This document shows, one piece after another, positions 45,340-54,914 of a stretch of 64,000 bases of DNA. The notes below the pieces were generated by a model. The model did not search any database. It worked only from the letters and a program-made list of their open reading frames with translations, and had not been told where the DNA came from. Numbering within the stretch: position 1 is the stretch's first letter; every line of letters starts with the position of its first letter. The stretch lies in contig NZ_CP009631.1 of NCBI RefSeq assembly GCF_000959445.1, positions 2,480,001-2,544,000 of the forward strand, in the 5' to 3' direction. The stretch comes from Burkholderia vietnamiensis LMG 10929. Lineage in GTDB: Bacteria; Pseudomonadota; Gammaproteobacteria; Burkholderiales; Burkholderiaceae. The translations under genes and the position numbers were made by a program.

Positions 45340-45594
45340 CTACGCGGCCGCGCCGCCGCCGAGTTCGACGTCCACCGCGCGCCGCGCCTCGTCGAGCACG
45401 CGCTCGATCACACGTCGTTCGGTCAGCAGCATCCCGTCGACTTTCACGAGCCGCCAGTCGATCCGCACGACGGCGTCCTGCAGCACGCGGTAGTGCGCGT
45501 GCTCGCCGTCCCACACCTGCTCGGTCTTCACCTCGATCTCATAGCCTCGGTACGGCTCGCTGAAATCGCCGAGATCGCTGCCCGTCGGTTCCAT
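45340..45594 (-). CDS. Small hypothetical protein
   Basis: An 84-residue acidic protein: MEPTGSDLGDFSEPYRGYEI, then alternating beta strands and a C-terminal helix TERRVIERVLDEARRAVDVE, ending GGGAAA. GGAG lies six bases before ATG. Composition is unlike the Arg-rich shadow frames, so I accept it as a gene of unknown function. Confidence 0.65.
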   Translation of the reverse strand: MEPTGSDLGDFSEPYRGYEIEVKTEQVWDGEHAHYRVLQDAVVRIDWRLVKVDGMLLTERRVIERVLDEARRAVDVELGGGAAA

Positions 45595-45649
45595 CGCTGG
45601 CTCCGTCGCGCCACGGCGCCTGGCCGCCGCGGCGGCCGGCGACGCGCGC

Positions 45650-45847
45650 TCAATCGTATTCGTTGGACAAAACGGATCGGCCGTCGGCGGTCAGATCGAC
45701 GCGCCCGGCTGCCGCCTGGTAGATCAGCCCTTCGTTCAGCAACGCATACACCACGTCGTCGAACGCGGCGGGCACCGGCCGGCTGTCGCCGAACTGGTCG
45801 ATCCACTTCAGCGCCTCGATGGCTTCGGGAGAAAGGATGGGGGTCAT
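45650..45847 (-). CDS. Small hypothetical protein
   Basis: A 65-residue protein, MTPILSPEAIEALKWIDQFG at the start. The helical pattern and the LLNEGLIYQAAAGRVDLTADGR segment look like a small winged-helix fold. GGAGG is well placed before the ATG at 45847. It lies 55 bp from the 84-residue gene on the same strand. Function unknown. Confidence 0.65.
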   Translation of the reverse strand: MTPILSPEAIEALKWIDQFGDSRPVPAAFDDVVYALLNEGLIYQAAAGRVDLTADGRSVLSNEYD

Positions 45848-45990
45848 GCGTTGGCCTCCGGCATCGGTGTCGCTCCATCCTAGCACTTCGTCCGGACGGC
45901 GAATACCGAGGCAAACGCGGGCTGAACCCGCCGCCCGCCGCCGCGCGGACCGGCAACCGCCCCACCCGCGCGCCGGCACGGCAAACCGGC

Positions 45991-46206
45991 TCAGAGGCGC
46001 GCGATCGACACCTCGGTCGACTTGACGAGCGCAACGACTTCCGCGCCGACCTTCAGTTCGAGTTCGTCGACCGAGCGCGTGGTGATCACCGACGTGACGA
46101 TGCCGAACGGCGTCTCGACGTCGACTTCCGACACCACCGGCCCGCGGATGATCTCCTTCACCTTGCCTTTGAACTGGTTACGTACGTTGATTGCAGTGAT
46201 GCTCAT
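45991..46206 (-). CDS. Molbindin (TOBE/Mop domain protein)
   Basis: A 71-residue protein consisting of a single Mop domain: SITAINVRNQFKGKVKEIIRG, then SEVDVETPFGIVTSVITTRSV and LKVGAEVVALVKSTEVSIARL. Such proteins bind molybdate or tungstate as hexamers in the cytoplasm for storage or sensing. It follows ssuB by 55 bp on the same strand, which is unusual because the other ssu genes handle sulfonates. A role in oxyanion balance, or in keeping molybdate apart from sulfate, is a guess. Confidence 0.88.
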   Translation of the reverse strand: MSITAINVRNQFKGKVKEIIRGPVVSEVDVETPFGIVTSVITTRSVDELELKVGAEVVALVKSTEVSIARL

Positions 46207-46261
46207 CGGGTAATCGCTCCGAATGGAAAGTCCAGGGACGGGCGGCCTCAGCCGCCCGCGT

Positions 46262-47227
46262 TTAAACGGCCCAGCGAATCTGCGCGGCCGGTCGTACGTA
46301 ATCGTCGTCGCGTGCTGCGTGCGGATCGGCACCGCCCGGCCCGCCGGCGAGCACGCGTTGCAGCACGCGGTCCTCGAGCGCCGCGAACGCCGCCGACGCG
46401 CGCGCACGCGGCCGCTCGAGCGGCACGGGCTGATCGAGCGCGACGCGCCCCTGCTCGATCAGCAGGATCCGGTCGCCGAGCGCGACGGCTTCCTGCACGT
46501 CGTGCGTGACGAGCAGCGCGGTGAACCGGTGCTCGCGCCACAAGCGCTCGATCAGCGCATGCATTTCGATGCGGGTGAGCGCGTCGAGCGCGCCGAGCGG
46601 CTCGTCGAGCAGCAGCAACTGCGGCCGGTGCACGAGCGCACGGGCCAGCGCGACGCGTTGCCGCTGGCCGCCCGACAGCTGGGCCGGCCAGTCGTTCGCG
46701 CGCTCCAGCAGTCCGACTTCGTCGAGCACCGCACGCGCCCGCTCGCGCGCCTCTCGGCCGCGGCCGAGGCCAAGCATCACGTTCTGCAGCACGGTCTTCC
46801 ACGGCAGCAGGCGCGCGTCCTGGTACATGATCCGCGTGTCGAGCGCGCCGCCGCCGTCGCCGTGCGTCGCGAGCGTGCCGCTGCTCGGCGCGTCGAGCCC
46901 CGCGACGAGACGCAGCAGCGTCGATTTCCCGCAGCCGCTGCGACCGACGATCGCCACGAAGCTGCCGCGCGCGATGCCGAGTTCGACGTCATCGAGCACG
47001 GTGCGCGCACCGAACCGCTTGCTGACGCCCGACAGCGTCACCGCATCGTCCCGTGACGGATTGCCCGCGCGGCGCGGCGCGATCGGGACCACCGATGCGC
47101 GGCCGTCCCGCTCGGCGAGCGCCGCGTCGCGCGCGTCATCGTCGGTCACGCGCGCGTGTGCCAGCTCGGCCTCGAGGTCTGCGCCGGCGAGCGCGCCGTA
47201 GGCCGCCGCCGAAGTCGTCGCATTCAT
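46262..47227 (-). CDS. ssuB: Aliphatic sulfonate ABC transporter ATP-binding protein
   Basis: A 321-residue ATPase of the SsuB/TauB/NrtD family. Walker A is [17 protein letters not shown], the signature is [17 protein letters not shown], and Walker B is [19 protein letters not shown]. The characteristic [18 protein letters not shown] follows Walker A. The N-terminal 60 residues are an unusual acidic Ala-rich extension, and the C-terminus has an Ala/Arg tail. The start at 47227 overlaps the ssuC stop (ATGA). Confidence 0.92.
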   Translation of the reverse strand: MNATTSAAAYGALAGADLEAELAHARVTDDDARDAALAERDGRASVVPIAPRRAGNPSRDDAVTLSGVSKRFGARTVLDDVELGIARGSFVAIVGRSGCGKSTLLRLVAGLDAPSSGTLATHGDGGGALDTRIMYQDARLLPWKTVLQNVMLGLGRGREARERARAVLDEVGLLERANDWPAQLSGGQRQRVALARALVHRPQLLLLDEPLGALDALTRIEMHALIERLWREHRFTALLVTHDVQEAVALGDRILLIEQGRVALDQPVPLERPRARASAAFAALEDRVLQRVLAGGPGGADPHAARDDDYVRPAAQIRWAV

Positions 47228-48033
47228 GCCTTTGCTCCGGGTTGATAAGCGGGGTGCCAGCGCAGCGTCACGCGCTCGATCCATTTCGCGAGCACGTCGG
47301 CCAGCTTGCCGAGCACCGCGTACAGCAGGATGCCGACCACCACCACATCGGTTTGCAGGAATTCGCGCGCGTTCATCGTCATGTAGCCGATGCCCGATTG
47401 CGCGGAGATCGTTTCCGCGACGATCAGCATCACCCACATCAGCCCGAGCGCGAAGCGCACGCCCACGAGGATCGACGGCAATGCGCCGGGCAGGATCACG
47501 TCGCGATACAGCGCGAAGCCGCGCACGCCGTAGCTCTTCGCCATCTCGATCAGGTTCGCGTCGACCGAGCGGATCCCGTGATACGTGTTGATGTAGATCG
47601 GGAAGAACACGCCGAGCGCGACGAGGAACAGCTTCGCCTTCTCGTCGATGCCGAACCACAGGATCACGAGCGGAATCATCGCGAGCGCCGGGATGTTGCG
47701 GATCATCTGGATCGTCGAATCGAGCGCGACCTCCGCCGCCTTCGACAGACCGGTCGCGAGGCCGAGCGCCAGGCCGACGCCGCCGCCGATCGCGAAGCCG
47801 AACAGCGCGCGCCACGTGCTGACCTTGACGTTCGCCCACATTTCGCCCGACGTCACGAGCGACCATGCGGCGCGCACCACCGCCACCGGTTCGGGCAGCA
47901 CGCGGGTCGACAGCCAGCCGGCGCGCGCGCCGATCTCCCACCCGGCCAACAGCGCGAGCGGCACGAGCCACGGCGCGACGCCGCGCCACGCGCGGGCGGC
48001 GACGGCGGCGGTCACGGAGGTTTTCGTTGTCAT
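47224..48033 (-). CDS. ssuC: Aliphatic sulfonate ABC transporter permease
   Basis: A 269-residue inner-membrane permease with six helices. The docking loop is [27 protein letters not shown]. Upstream is [20 protein letters not shown] and downstream [20 protein letters not shown], both standard for SsuC. It starts 16 bp after ssuD. It forms the channel for alkanesulfonates, although a periplasmic binding-protein gene (ssuA) is absent from this cluster. Confidence 0.94.
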   Translation of the reverse strand: MTTKTSVTAAVAARAWRGVAPWLVPLALLAGWEIGARAGWLSTRVLPEPVAVVRAAWSLVTSGEMWANVKVSTWRALFGFAIGGGVGLALGLATGLSKAAEVALDSTIQMIRNIPALAMIPLVILWFGIDEKAKLFLVALGVFFPIYINTYHGIRSVDANLIEMAKSYGVRGFALYRDVILPGALPSILVGVRFALGLMWVMLIVAETISAQSGIGYMTMNAREFLQTDVVVVGILLYAVLGKLADVLAKWIERVTLRWHPAYQPGAKA

Positions 48034-48049
48034 CGCCAGCCTCCTTCGT

Positions 48050-49207
48050 TCAACTTTGGCTCGCCTTCGGCAGATAGTTGTTGCCGACGATCTCGCCGAA
48101 CGGCCCGGACAGCGGACCGGACGCCCGCTTCGCGCCGCTGCTCTTGATCAGCGGGAACACGAGTTCCGCGAAACGGTACGACTCCTCGAGATGCGGATAG
48201 CCGGACAGGATGAACGTCTCGATGCCGAGATCCGCGTATTCGCGCATGCGTTCCGCGACCTGCTGCGGATTGCCGACGAGCGCCGTTCCCGCGCCGCCGC
48301 GCACGAGGCCGACGCCGGCCCACAGGTTCGGATACACCTCGAGCGTGTCGCGGCCGCCGCGCTTGCCGCCGTGCAGCGCAGCCATCCGGCGTTGCCCTTC
48401 CGAATCCATGTTCGCGAACACCTGCTGCGCGCGGGCGATCGTCTCGTCGTCGAGACGGCTGATCAGGCGCTCCGCGTCGCGCCACGCTTCGTCCTCGGTC
48501 TCGCGCACGATCACGTGCAGGCGGATGCCGAACTTGATCTTGCGGCCGCGCGCGTCGGCGCGGGCGCGGATGTCGGCGATCTTCTTCGCGACGGCCTCGG
48601 GTGGTTCGCCCCAGGTGAGATAGGTGTCGATGTGGTCGGCTGCGATCGCATGCGCGGCCGGCGACGAGCCACCGAACCACAGCGGCGGATGCGGCCGTTG
48701 CACGGGCGGATACAGCGCCTTGCCGCCCTTCGACTGCAGATGCTTGCCGATATAGTCGAAGCCGCCGTTGTCGTGCGACGCGGTGAGCAGCCCGCGCCAG
48801 ATGTTCAGGAAGTCGTCGGTGATTTCGTAGCGCGTGTCGTGATCGGCGAACAGGCCGTCGCCTTCGAGCTCGGCGGAGTCGCCGCCCGTCACGACGTTGA
48901 TCAGCAGCCGGCCGCCCGACAGCCGGTCGAACGTCGCGGCCATCCGCGCCGACAGCCCCGGCGACGCGATGCCGGGACGGATCGCGACGAGGAACTTCAG
49001 ACGCTGCGTCGCCGGGATCAGGCTCGACGCGACGACCCACGCATCCTCGCAGGAACGGCCCGTGGGCAGCAGCACGCCTTCGTAGCCGAGCGTATCGGCG
49101 GCGACGGCGATCTGCTTGAAATAGTCGTAGTCCGCTGCGCGCGCGCCTTCGGTCGTGCCGAGGTATCGGCTGTCGCCGTGCGTGGGAATAAACCAGAAAA
49201 CGTTCAT
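48050..49207 (-). CDS. ssuD: FMNH2-dependent alkanesulfonate monooxygenase
   Basis: A 385-residue bacterial luciferase-fold enzyme that oxidatively releases sulfite from alkanesulfonates. It begins [20 protein letters not shown], with [20 protein letters not shown] in the middle and [20 protein letters not shown] later, all SsuD landmarks. AGGAG precedes the ATG at 49207. It is the first gene of the unit ssuD-ssuC-ssuB-molbindin. The FMN reductase SsuE that supplies FMNH2 is not encoded in the window. Confidence 0.95.
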   Translation of the reverse strand: MNVFWFIPTHGDSRYLGTTEGARAADYDYFKQIAVAADTLGYEGVLLPTGRSCEDAWVVASSLIPATQRLKFLVAIRPGIASPGLSARMAATFDRLSGGRLLINVVTGGDSAELEGDGLFADHDTRYEITDDFLNIWRGLLTASHDNGGFDYIGKHLQSKGGKALYPPVQRPHPPLWFGGSSPAAHAIAADHIDTYLTWGEPPEAVAKKIADIRARADARGRKIKFGIRLHVIVRETEDEAWRDAERLISRLDDETIARAQQVFANMDSEGQRRMAALHGGKRGGRDTLEVYPNLWAGVGLVRGGAGTALVGNPQQVAERMREYADLGIETFILSGYPHLEESYRFAELVFPLIKSSGAKRASGPLSGPFGEIVGNNYLPKASQS

Positions 49208-49536
49208 CTGCTGCTCCTGCTTGACTGTTCGTGCCGGAATTCGGACAAAAGGCGCCCCTGCATGCATCGCGATTACGCGGCGCATGCATGGTGTGCATTC
49301 AAATCGGGATGGCTCGCCGGCCTGATCGTGCCGCTCGCGAGAGCGCCACTGCACGGCTGATTCCGGGAAATCAGTCTATGGATCGCTACAGGGCTTAGGA
49401 ACGATTTTTTTGAGCTTAGGTTTTCCGCTTTCGTGATTAGCGCGACGCTGCAGCGAATATCGCGTCGACCGGCCCCTATAATGACGGATCTCTCCGAACA
49501 ACTTCGCGCGCCCGGCTTGCGTCGTGCACGCCTGCA
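49208..49536. other. Divergent control region of ssuD and a membrane protein gene
   Basis: A 329-bp gap. On the plus strand a perfect TATAAT (49476-49481) serves the 49537 gene, but the -35 is poor. Between the two promoters lies a direct repeat GCTTAGG (49393-49399 and 49414-49420), 21 bp apart, a candidate activator site for ssuD. Confidence 0.45.
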
Positions 49537-49977
49537 ATGCACTCATCGATGCAGAAACTGATCCTGCCGTTCCTGTCCGGCTTCCTGGCCGCCCTGTTCT
49601 TCCGCGAAGCGACGCTCGCGCTGCTGCATACGGCCGATCTGATCGCCGCCGCCGGCTTCTCGACGCAACCGTTCGCGCCGCTCGGTATTCCTGAATTCGT
49701 CGCGAACGCGCTGATCAGCGCGTGCTGTGCGGTGCCGATGGCGTGGCTGCTGCGCGTGTCGCCGGATCGCGAAGCACCGTGGATCGGCGCACTGGTATTC
49801 GGCGGCATCGTGTTGACCGCGGCGCGCGTGTTCGCGATCGATCCGCTGCGCGGCATCTGGCCGTCGGGCAACATGATGCCCGTGCTCGCAGCCGGTTTCG
49901 CGACCAACGCGGTGTGGGGATTCGGCGCGCTCGTGTTCATGCGCGCGTTCATGTCGGACGACGCCGGCGACGAGTAA
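49537..49977 (+). CDS. Putative inner-membrane protein
   Basis: A 146-residue hydrophobic protein with four predicted helices, starting about residues 6, 50, 80 and 112. It begins MHSSMQKLILPFLSGFLAAL and contains WIGALVFGGIVLTAARVFAI. No family motif is recognised. A second ATG four codons in is possible. It ends before a strong bidirectional terminator. Confidence 0.75.
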   Translation: MHSSMQKLILPFLSGFLAALFFREATLALLHTADLIAAAGFSTQPFAPLGIPEFVANALISACCAVPMAWLLRVSPDREAPWIGALVFGGIVLTAARVFAIDPLRGIWPSGNMMPVLAAGFATNAVWGFGALVFMRAFMSDDAGDE

Positions 49978-50042
49978 GCGCGCCCGTCCGCAGCGCGGAC
50001 GGCGTTGCGGCCGCGACGCGGCCGAACCGCTATCCGCAACGC

Positions 50043-50083
50043 AAAGAGGCCGCGTGCATCTGCACGCGGCCTCTTTTGTTTTT
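50043..50083 (+). terminator. Bidirectional intrinsic terminator
   Basis: AAAGAGGCCGCGTGCA and TGCACGCGGCCTCTTT form a stem of 15 or more pairs, followed on the plus strand by TGTTTTT and preceded by AAA for the minus strand. It lies between the convergent 49537 and 50108 genes. Confidence 0.9.
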
Positions 50084-50107
50084 GAAGCGATCGCGTGACG
50101 CTCGCGA

Positions 50108-51277
50108 TCAGTCCTCGAGGTCGCGCAGCGGATGGGTGTCGGGCGTCCACGGGCTGTCGAACATCGCGACGACGTGCGCGCGATCGAGCGCGTCGATCGA
50201 CTTGAAGCGCCACACCGGCTGGTGGTCCTTGTCGACGATCAAGGCCCTGACGCCTTCGATCACGTCGCCGTGCGCGAACGTCGAGCGCGTGAGGTCGAGG
50301 TCGCGCCGCAGGCAATCGGCCATCGTCGCATCGCGCGCGCGCTCGACGACCTCGAGCGACACGGCCATCGACAGCGGCGACAACTGGCTGCGCATCGCAT
50401 CGGCGGCCTGCGCGACCCATCCGTCGACGGCCGCGCCGTCGCGCGCCGCGTCGAGCGACGCGAGGATCGCGCCGAGGTCGGGCTGCGCGAAATGGCGGTC
50501 GATGCCGGCGCGCGCGGCGGCGAGCGCCGACGTATCGGGCGTCGGCACGACGCGGTGCGCGGCGGCCGCGTCGATCACGCATTGCACTGCGTGCGCGCCG
50601 CTGTCGAGGCGCGCGCTGCGCAGCGTATCGAGCAGCGCGGGCAGCGTCGCATCGGGCAGATAGACGTCGGCGAGCTGCGCGTACAACGCGCCGGCCGCAT
50701 CGAGCGTCGCGCCCGTCACCGCGAGGTAGCGGCCGATCGCGCCGGGCGTGCGCGCGAGAAACCAGCTCATACCGACGTCCGGGAACAGGCCGATGCGCGT
50801 CTCGGGCATCGCCATCCTGGTCGAATCGGTCACGACCCGCAGGCCGCCGGTATGGCGCGCGGCCTGCGAGATGCCCATGCCGCCGCCCATCACAACGCCG
50901 TGCATCAGCGCGATATACGGTTTCGGATACGTGAAGATCGTATGGTTGAGCGTGTATTCGTCGATGAAGAACGTGTCGATCGCATCGCGCTCGCCGCGTT
51001 GCCATGCGTCGTGGAAGAAGCGCACGTCGCCGCCCGCGCAAAATGCGCGCGGATGCGGGCTGTGCACGACGACGGCGACCACGTCGGGATCGGCGCGCCA
51101 CGCGTCGAGCGCCTGCTGCATCAGGCGGATCATCCCGACCGACAGCGCATTGAGCGCCTTCGGGCGGTTCAGTTCGAGATAGCCGATGCGGTTCGCGACG
51201 TACGCGCGCACATCGGGCTGAGGCGTGTCCGCGCCAGCGGGCCCGGAACGGGAAGTGGAATCGGTCATGTGAGTCAT
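50108..51277 (-). CDS. Enoyl-CoA hydratase/3-hydroxyisobutyryl-CoA hydrolase family
   Basis: A 389-residue crotonase-fold protein of the HIBYL-CoA hydrolase (ECH_2) type. It has the oxyanion-hole pieces AFCAGGDVRFFHDA and GVVMGGGMGISQAARH, and the substrate-site Glu in AMPETRIGLFPDVGMSWFLAR, which distinguishes hydrolases from short hydratases. The long C-terminal half fits. It probably acts in valine or related acyl-CoA catabolism. ATG at 51277 and ATG at 51268 are both possible. It is third in a tight operon after UPF0303 and the SMR pump. Confidence 0.9.
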   Translation of the reverse strand: MTHMTDSTSRSGPAGADTPQPDVRAYVANRIGYLELNRPKALNALSVGMIRLMQQALDAWRADPDVVAVVVHSPHPRAFCAGGDVRFFHDAWQRGERDAIDTFFIDEYTLNHTIFTYPKPYIALMHGVVMGGGMGISQAARHTGGLRVVTDSTRMAMPETRIGLFPDVGMSWFLARTPGAIGRYLAVTGATLDAAGALYAQLADVYLPDATLPALLDTLRSARLDSGAHAVQCVIDAAAAHRVVPTPDTSALAAARAGIDRHFAQPDLGAILASLDAARDGAAVDGWVAQAADAMRSQLSPLSMAVSLEVVERARDATMADCLRRDLDLTRSTFAHGDVIEGVRALIVDKDHQPVWRFKSIDALDRAHVVAMFDSPWTPDTHPLRDLED

Positions 51278-51299
51278 CCGGCGTATCGCGGGCGCACGC

Positions 51300-51638
51300 T
51301 CAGTGCGCCTGCATCTTCGAGAACAGGTTCAGTACCACGACGCCCGAGACGATCAGCCCGAGGCCGATCACCGCCGGTACGTCGGGCACCTGGCGATACA
51401 GCAGCATCGCGACGAGCGTGATCAGCACGATGCCGGCGCCGGACCACACCGCGTAGATGATGCCGACGGGCATCGTGCGCAGCGTCAGCGACAGGCAGTA
51501 GAACGCGATCCCGTAGCCCGCGACGACCAGCGCCGACGGCCAGAAGCGCGTGAAGCCATCGGCCGCGCGCAGCGCGGATGTGCCGACCACTTCCGCGACG
51601 ATCGCGATCGCGAGCCATGCGTAACCGGGCAGTTGCAT
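51300..51638 (-). CDS. Small multidrug resistance (SMR) family transporter
   Basis: A 112-residue protein with four helices. The essential membrane Glu is present in LAIAIVAEVVGTSALRAADG (position equivalent to EmrE Glu14), and YAVWSGAGIVLITLVAMLLY is typical of the family. It works as a dimer exchanging protons for cationic or guanidinium-type compounds. The start lies three bases after the UPF0303 stop region, with GGAG inside that gene. Its place between a UPF0303 gene and a hydratase is unusual. Confidence 0.93.
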   Translation of the reverse strand: MQLPGYAWLAIAIVAEVVGTSALRAADGFTRFWPSALVVAGYGIAFYCLSLTLRTMPVGIIYAVWSGAGIVLITLVAMLLYRQVPDVPAVIGLGLIVSGVVVLNLFSKMQAH

Positions 51639-51641
51639 CGG

Positions 51642-52139
51642 TCAGCTCCTTTCGAGTGCCAGCACCGCATAGTCGTGTCCGAGTTCGGCGCACAGCGCTT
51701 CGACGACGAACTCGTGATCCGCGCGCTGCGGCAACCCCGATGCGGTGATCGAGCCGATCACGCCGGCCCCGGCGACGGTCAGCGGAAACGAGCCGCCGTG
51801 CAGCGAATATTCGGAGATCGGCAGCCCGTGCTTGTCCGCGAGCGTTGCGCCGGCCTGCTGCATGCGCAGGCCGATCGCATACGAGCTGCGGCGAAAATGC
51901 GCGACCACGTTGCGCTTGCGGCGCACCCAGTCCGCGTTGTCGGGCGTCGCGCCCGCAAGCGCCGCAAAGAACAGCGGCTGACCGAACGTCGCGATGTCGA
52001 TCGCGATCGCATGGCCGCGTGCCGTCGCGAGCGCATGCATGCGGTTGCCGAGCGACCATGCGCGCGCGGGGTCGAATTGGGGAAACACGAGCGCCTGTTC
52101 CTGCGCGCCGATCGATTGCAGATCGTGAGCGATGTCCAT
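51642..52139 (-). CDS. UPF0303 family protein (heme-degrading-domain fold)
   Basis: A 165-residue cytoplasmic protein. [20 protein letters not shown] opens it, and the middle has [21 protein letters not shown]. The Gly-rich end [20 protein letters not shown] is the HbpS/GlcG-type fold signature. Relatives bind heme or small cofactors, but the reaction of UPF0303 proteins is not established. It is the first gene of the operon with the SMR pump and the hydratase. I use ATG at 52139. Confidence 0.88.
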   Translation of the reverse strand: MDIAHDLQSIGAQEQALVFPQFDPARAWSLGNRMHALATARGHAIAIDIATFGQPLFFAALAGATPDNADWVRRKRNVVAHFRRSSYAIGLRMQQAGATLADKHGLPISEYSLHGGSFPLTVAGAGVIGSITASGLPQRADHEFVVEALCAELGHDYAVLALERS

Positions 52140-52307
52140 GAATCCGTCGAGGCAGTAGTGAGGGTTGCAACGGCGACGATGCGAGATGCGCACGGCCGCG
52201 CTGCGGCATGAATGACACGAGCAAACCGAGCGATTCTAGCGCACGCGCCCGAACCTCCGCCCTGCGCGGCCCGCGATGGGCCGTGCAGGGCGATTGTCAG
52301 AAAGTGC

Positions 52308-52336
52308 TTGCATGCATTTGGGGAAGTCCATATAAT
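52308..52336 (+). promoter_or_regulatory. Promoter of initiator tRNA-Met
   Basis: TTGCAT (52308-52313), a 17-bp spacer and a perfect TATAAT (52331-52336), 16 bp before the tRNA. Confidence 0.92.
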
Positions 52337-52352
52337 TCAATTCTTCGACGGA

Positions 52353-52429
<77 letters not shown>

Positions 52430-52445
52430 ACGTCCCGATTCATGC

Positions 52446-52480
52446 AAAAAGCCCGGCTCTGCGCCGGGCTTTTTGTTTTT
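52446..52480 (+). terminator. Intrinsic terminator after tRNA-fMet
   Basis: GCCCGGC and GCCGGGC arms with a five-base loop, followed by TTTTTGTTTTT, 17 bp after the tRNA. Confidence 0.92.
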
Positions 52481-52589
52481 CCGCGTCCGGTTTCTTGCAT
52501 TGCTCGTCGCGCGCCGCGCACACGCGCCGGCGTTCGAGAATGCGCGGCCCCGGTGATACACTCGCATCACCTCGTCCCTTCCACTCGAC

Positions 52590-53135
52590 ATGAAATTCTG
52601 CTCCGTCTGCGGCCACGAAGTCATCGCGCGCATTCCTCAGGGTGACAACCGCGAGCGCTTCGTTTGCGATCACTGCGGCACGATCCATTACCAGAATCCG
52701 CGCAACGTGGTCGGCACGGTGCCGGTCTGGGGCGATCAGGTGCTGCTGTGCCGCCGCGCGATCGAACCGCGCTACGGGTTCTGGACGCTGCCCGCGGGCT
52801 TCATGGAAATGGGCGAGACGACGGCCGAGGCCGCCGCACGCGAAACGCTCGAGGAAGCCGGCGCGCGCGTCGAGATACAGAACCTGTTCACGCTGCTCAA
52901 CGTGCCGCACGTGCACCAGGTCCACCTGTTCTATCTGGCGCGGCTCATCGATCCCGACTACGAGGCCGGCGAGGAAAGCCTCGAAGTGAAGCTGTTCGAC
53001 GAAGCCGACATCCCGTGGGACGAGATCGCGTTCCCGACCGTCAGCCAGACGCTGCGTTTCTTCTTCGCCGATCGCGCCGCCGGCGACTACGGCGTGCATA
53101 CCGGCGATATCTTCCGCTCGCTGCGCACCGGCTGA
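52590..53135 (+). CDS. Nudix hydrolase with zinc ribbon
   Basis: A 181-residue cytoplasmic hydrolase. The N-terminal zinc ribbon has CSVCGHE and [12 protein letters not shown]. The Nudix box is complete ([20 protein letters not shown] followed by AGA). The zinc ribbon plus this layout resembles NudC-like and ADP-ribose pyrophosphatase relatives, and the substrate is unknown. It is 11 bp before aat and is the first gene of a cluster with aat, bpt and pyrD. Confidence 0.94.
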   Translation: MKFCSVCGHEVIARIPQGDNRERFVCDHCGTIHYQNPRNVVGTVPVWGDQVLLCRRAIEPRYGFWTLPAGFMEMGETTAEAAARETLEEAGARVEIQNLFTLLNVPHVHQVHLFYLARLIDPDYEAGEESLEVKLFDEADIPWDEIAFPTVSQTLRFFFADRAAGDYGVHTGDIFRSLRTG

Positions 53136-53146
53136 GCCCGCGCCCC

Positions 53147-53911
53147 ATGGTCCCCTGGCTCGACCCGGACGATCCGTTTCCGCCCGTCGAACGCGCGCTC
53201 GGGCCCGCGACCGGCGCGCCTGGGCTGCTCGCCGCGAGCGCCGACCTGCTGCCGTCGCGGCTGATCGACGCTTACCTGCGCGGCATCTTCCCGTGGTACT
53301 CGGACGGCCAGCCGGTGCTGTGGTGGAGCCCCGATCCGCGGATGATTCTCGCGCCGGCGGAATTCAAGGTGTCGCCGTCGCTGCGCAAAACGCTCAAGCG
53401 CGTGCTGCGCGACGCCGCATGGGAAGTGCGCGTCGATCACGATTTTGCCGGCGTGATGCGCGCCTGCGCGCAGGCGCCGCGCCGCGGTCAGCGCGGCACG
53501 TGGATCACCGCGGAGATCATCGACGCGTACACGTCGCTCCACCGCTCGGGCAACGCGCACAGCATCGAGACGTGGCACGACGGCCGGCGGGTGGGCGGCC
53601 TCTACGGCGTCGCGTTCGGACGGATGTTCTTCGGCGAATCGATGTACGCGGATGCCACCGACGCATCGAAAATCGCGCTGGCGACGCTGGTCGCACACCT
53701 TCGCGACCAGGGGCTGGAAATGATAGACTGCCAGCAGAATACGTCGCATCTAGCGTCGCTCGGCGGCCGCGAGATCGCACGCAAGGCCTTTGTCGCTCAC
53801 GTGCGCCGCGCGGTGGCCGAACCGCCGATTCCGTGGCAGTTCGACAAGCGCGCGCTCGCCGCGCTGACGGGCCCCGCCGGAGCGGCGGCCCCTCGTGGGA
53901 TCGAGCGCTAG
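53147..53911 (+). CDS. aat: Leucyl/phenylalanyl-tRNA-protein transferase
   Basis: A 254-residue cytoplasmic enzyme that adds Leu or Phe to proteins starting with Arg or Lys, marking them for ClpAP (N-end rule). It has [20 protein letters not shown] near residue 44, [17 protein letters not shown] and [20 protein letters not shown], all Aat landmarks. Start at 53147 ([13 protein letters not shown]) is 11 bp after the Nudix stop. The second N-end-rule transferase, bpt, follows. Confidence 0.95.
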   Translation: MVPWLDPDDPFPPVERALGPATGAPGLLAASADLLPSRLIDAYLRGIFPWYSDGQPVLWWSPDPRMILAPAEFKVSPSLRKTLKRVLRDAAWEVRVDHDFAGVMRACAQAPRRGQRGTWITAEIIDAYTSLHRSGNAHSIETWHDGRRVGGLYGVAFGRMFFGESMYADATDASKIALATLVAHLRDQGLEMIDCQQNTSHLASLGGREIARKAFVAHVRRAVAEPPIPWQFDKRALAALTGPAGAAAPRGIER

Positions 53912-53944
53912 CGCGGCACTCCTTCCCTGCATCGAGAGCTGCCC

Positions 53945-54775
53945 ATGACTCACCCGACTGAGCTGCCGCTTTCACCGCTTTCGGCGTTGCAATTCTATGC
54001 AACGGCGCCTTATCCGTGCAGCTATCTGGACGGTCGCATCGCGCGCTCGCAAGTCGCGACGCCGAGCCATCTCATCAACTCCGACATCTATACCGAACTC
54101 GTGAAGGCCGGCTTTCGCCGCTCGGGCGTGTTCACCTATCGGCCGTACTGCGACGGCTGTCGCGCGTGCGTGCCGGTGCGCGTGCCGGTGCGCGCGTTCA
54201 CGCCGTCGCGCACGCAGCGCCGGATGTGGAAGCGCCACCGCGCACTGGTGGCGACGGTCTCGCCGCTGCACTACGACGAAGAGCACTACGCGCTCTACAT
54301 GCGCTACCAGTCGGCGCGTCATGCGGGCGGCGGCATGGACCGCGACAGCCGCGACCAGTACGAGCAGTTCCTGCTGCAAAGCCGGATCAACTCGCGGCTC
54401 GTCGAATTCCGCGACCTCGACGCGTCGGGCGGCGAGCCCGGCAAGCTGCGCATGGTCAGCATGATCGACATCCTCGGCGACGGTCTGTCGTCGGTCTACA
54501 CGTTCTTCGAGCCGGACGACGCGCACACGAGCTACGGCACCTACAACATCCTGTGGCAGATCGAGCAGGCGCGAAGCCTCGGGCTGCCGTACGTGTATCT
54601 CGGCTACTGGATCCGCGAAAGCCCGAAGATGGCGTACAAGGCGAACTTCCATCCGCTCGAAGGCTTGCTCGACGGACGCTGGAAGACGCTCGATCCGGCC
54701 CGCGTCGACCTGCCGCCGGTCGACGCCGCGCTCGCCCGCGCGCCGCTGCCGGGCGGGCATTCCGGCGCGGGCTGA
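53945..54775 (+). CDS. bpt: Aspartate/glutamate leucyltransferase
   Basis: A 276-residue enzyme of the arginyl-transferase fold that adds Leu to proteins beginning with Asp or Glu. Landmarks are [38 protein letters not shown] with the conserved Cys, [19 protein letters not shown] and [12 protein letters not shown]. With Aat it widens the set of N-end-rule degrons. It lies 33 bp after aat. The C-terminal 25 residues are a Pro/Gly tail. Confidence 0.95.
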   Translation: MTHPTELPLSPLSALQFYATAPYPCSYLDGRIARSQVATPSHLINSDIYTELVKAGFRRSGVFTYRPYCDGCRACVPVRVPVRAFTPSRTQRRMWKRHRALVATVSPLHYDEEHYALYMRYQSARHAGGGMDRDSRDQYEQFLLQSRINSRLVEFRDLDASGGEPGKLRMVSMIDILGDGLSSVYTFFEPDDAHTSYGTYNILWQIEQARSLGLPYVYLGYWIRESPKMAYKANFHPLEGLLDGRWKTLDPARVDLPPVDAALARAPLPGGHSGAG

Positions 54776-54914
54776 GGACGGCGCGCGCTCGCGCGCCTTC
54801 ACTCTCCCCTTCGCCCGCGCAACGGAGACGCCTACGAAGCGAAGCGCGCCCTTGCCGCGCAACTCCCGGTAAAATAGCGGGTTGTCATCCATTTCGGCCG
54901 TCCGCCCAATTCCC

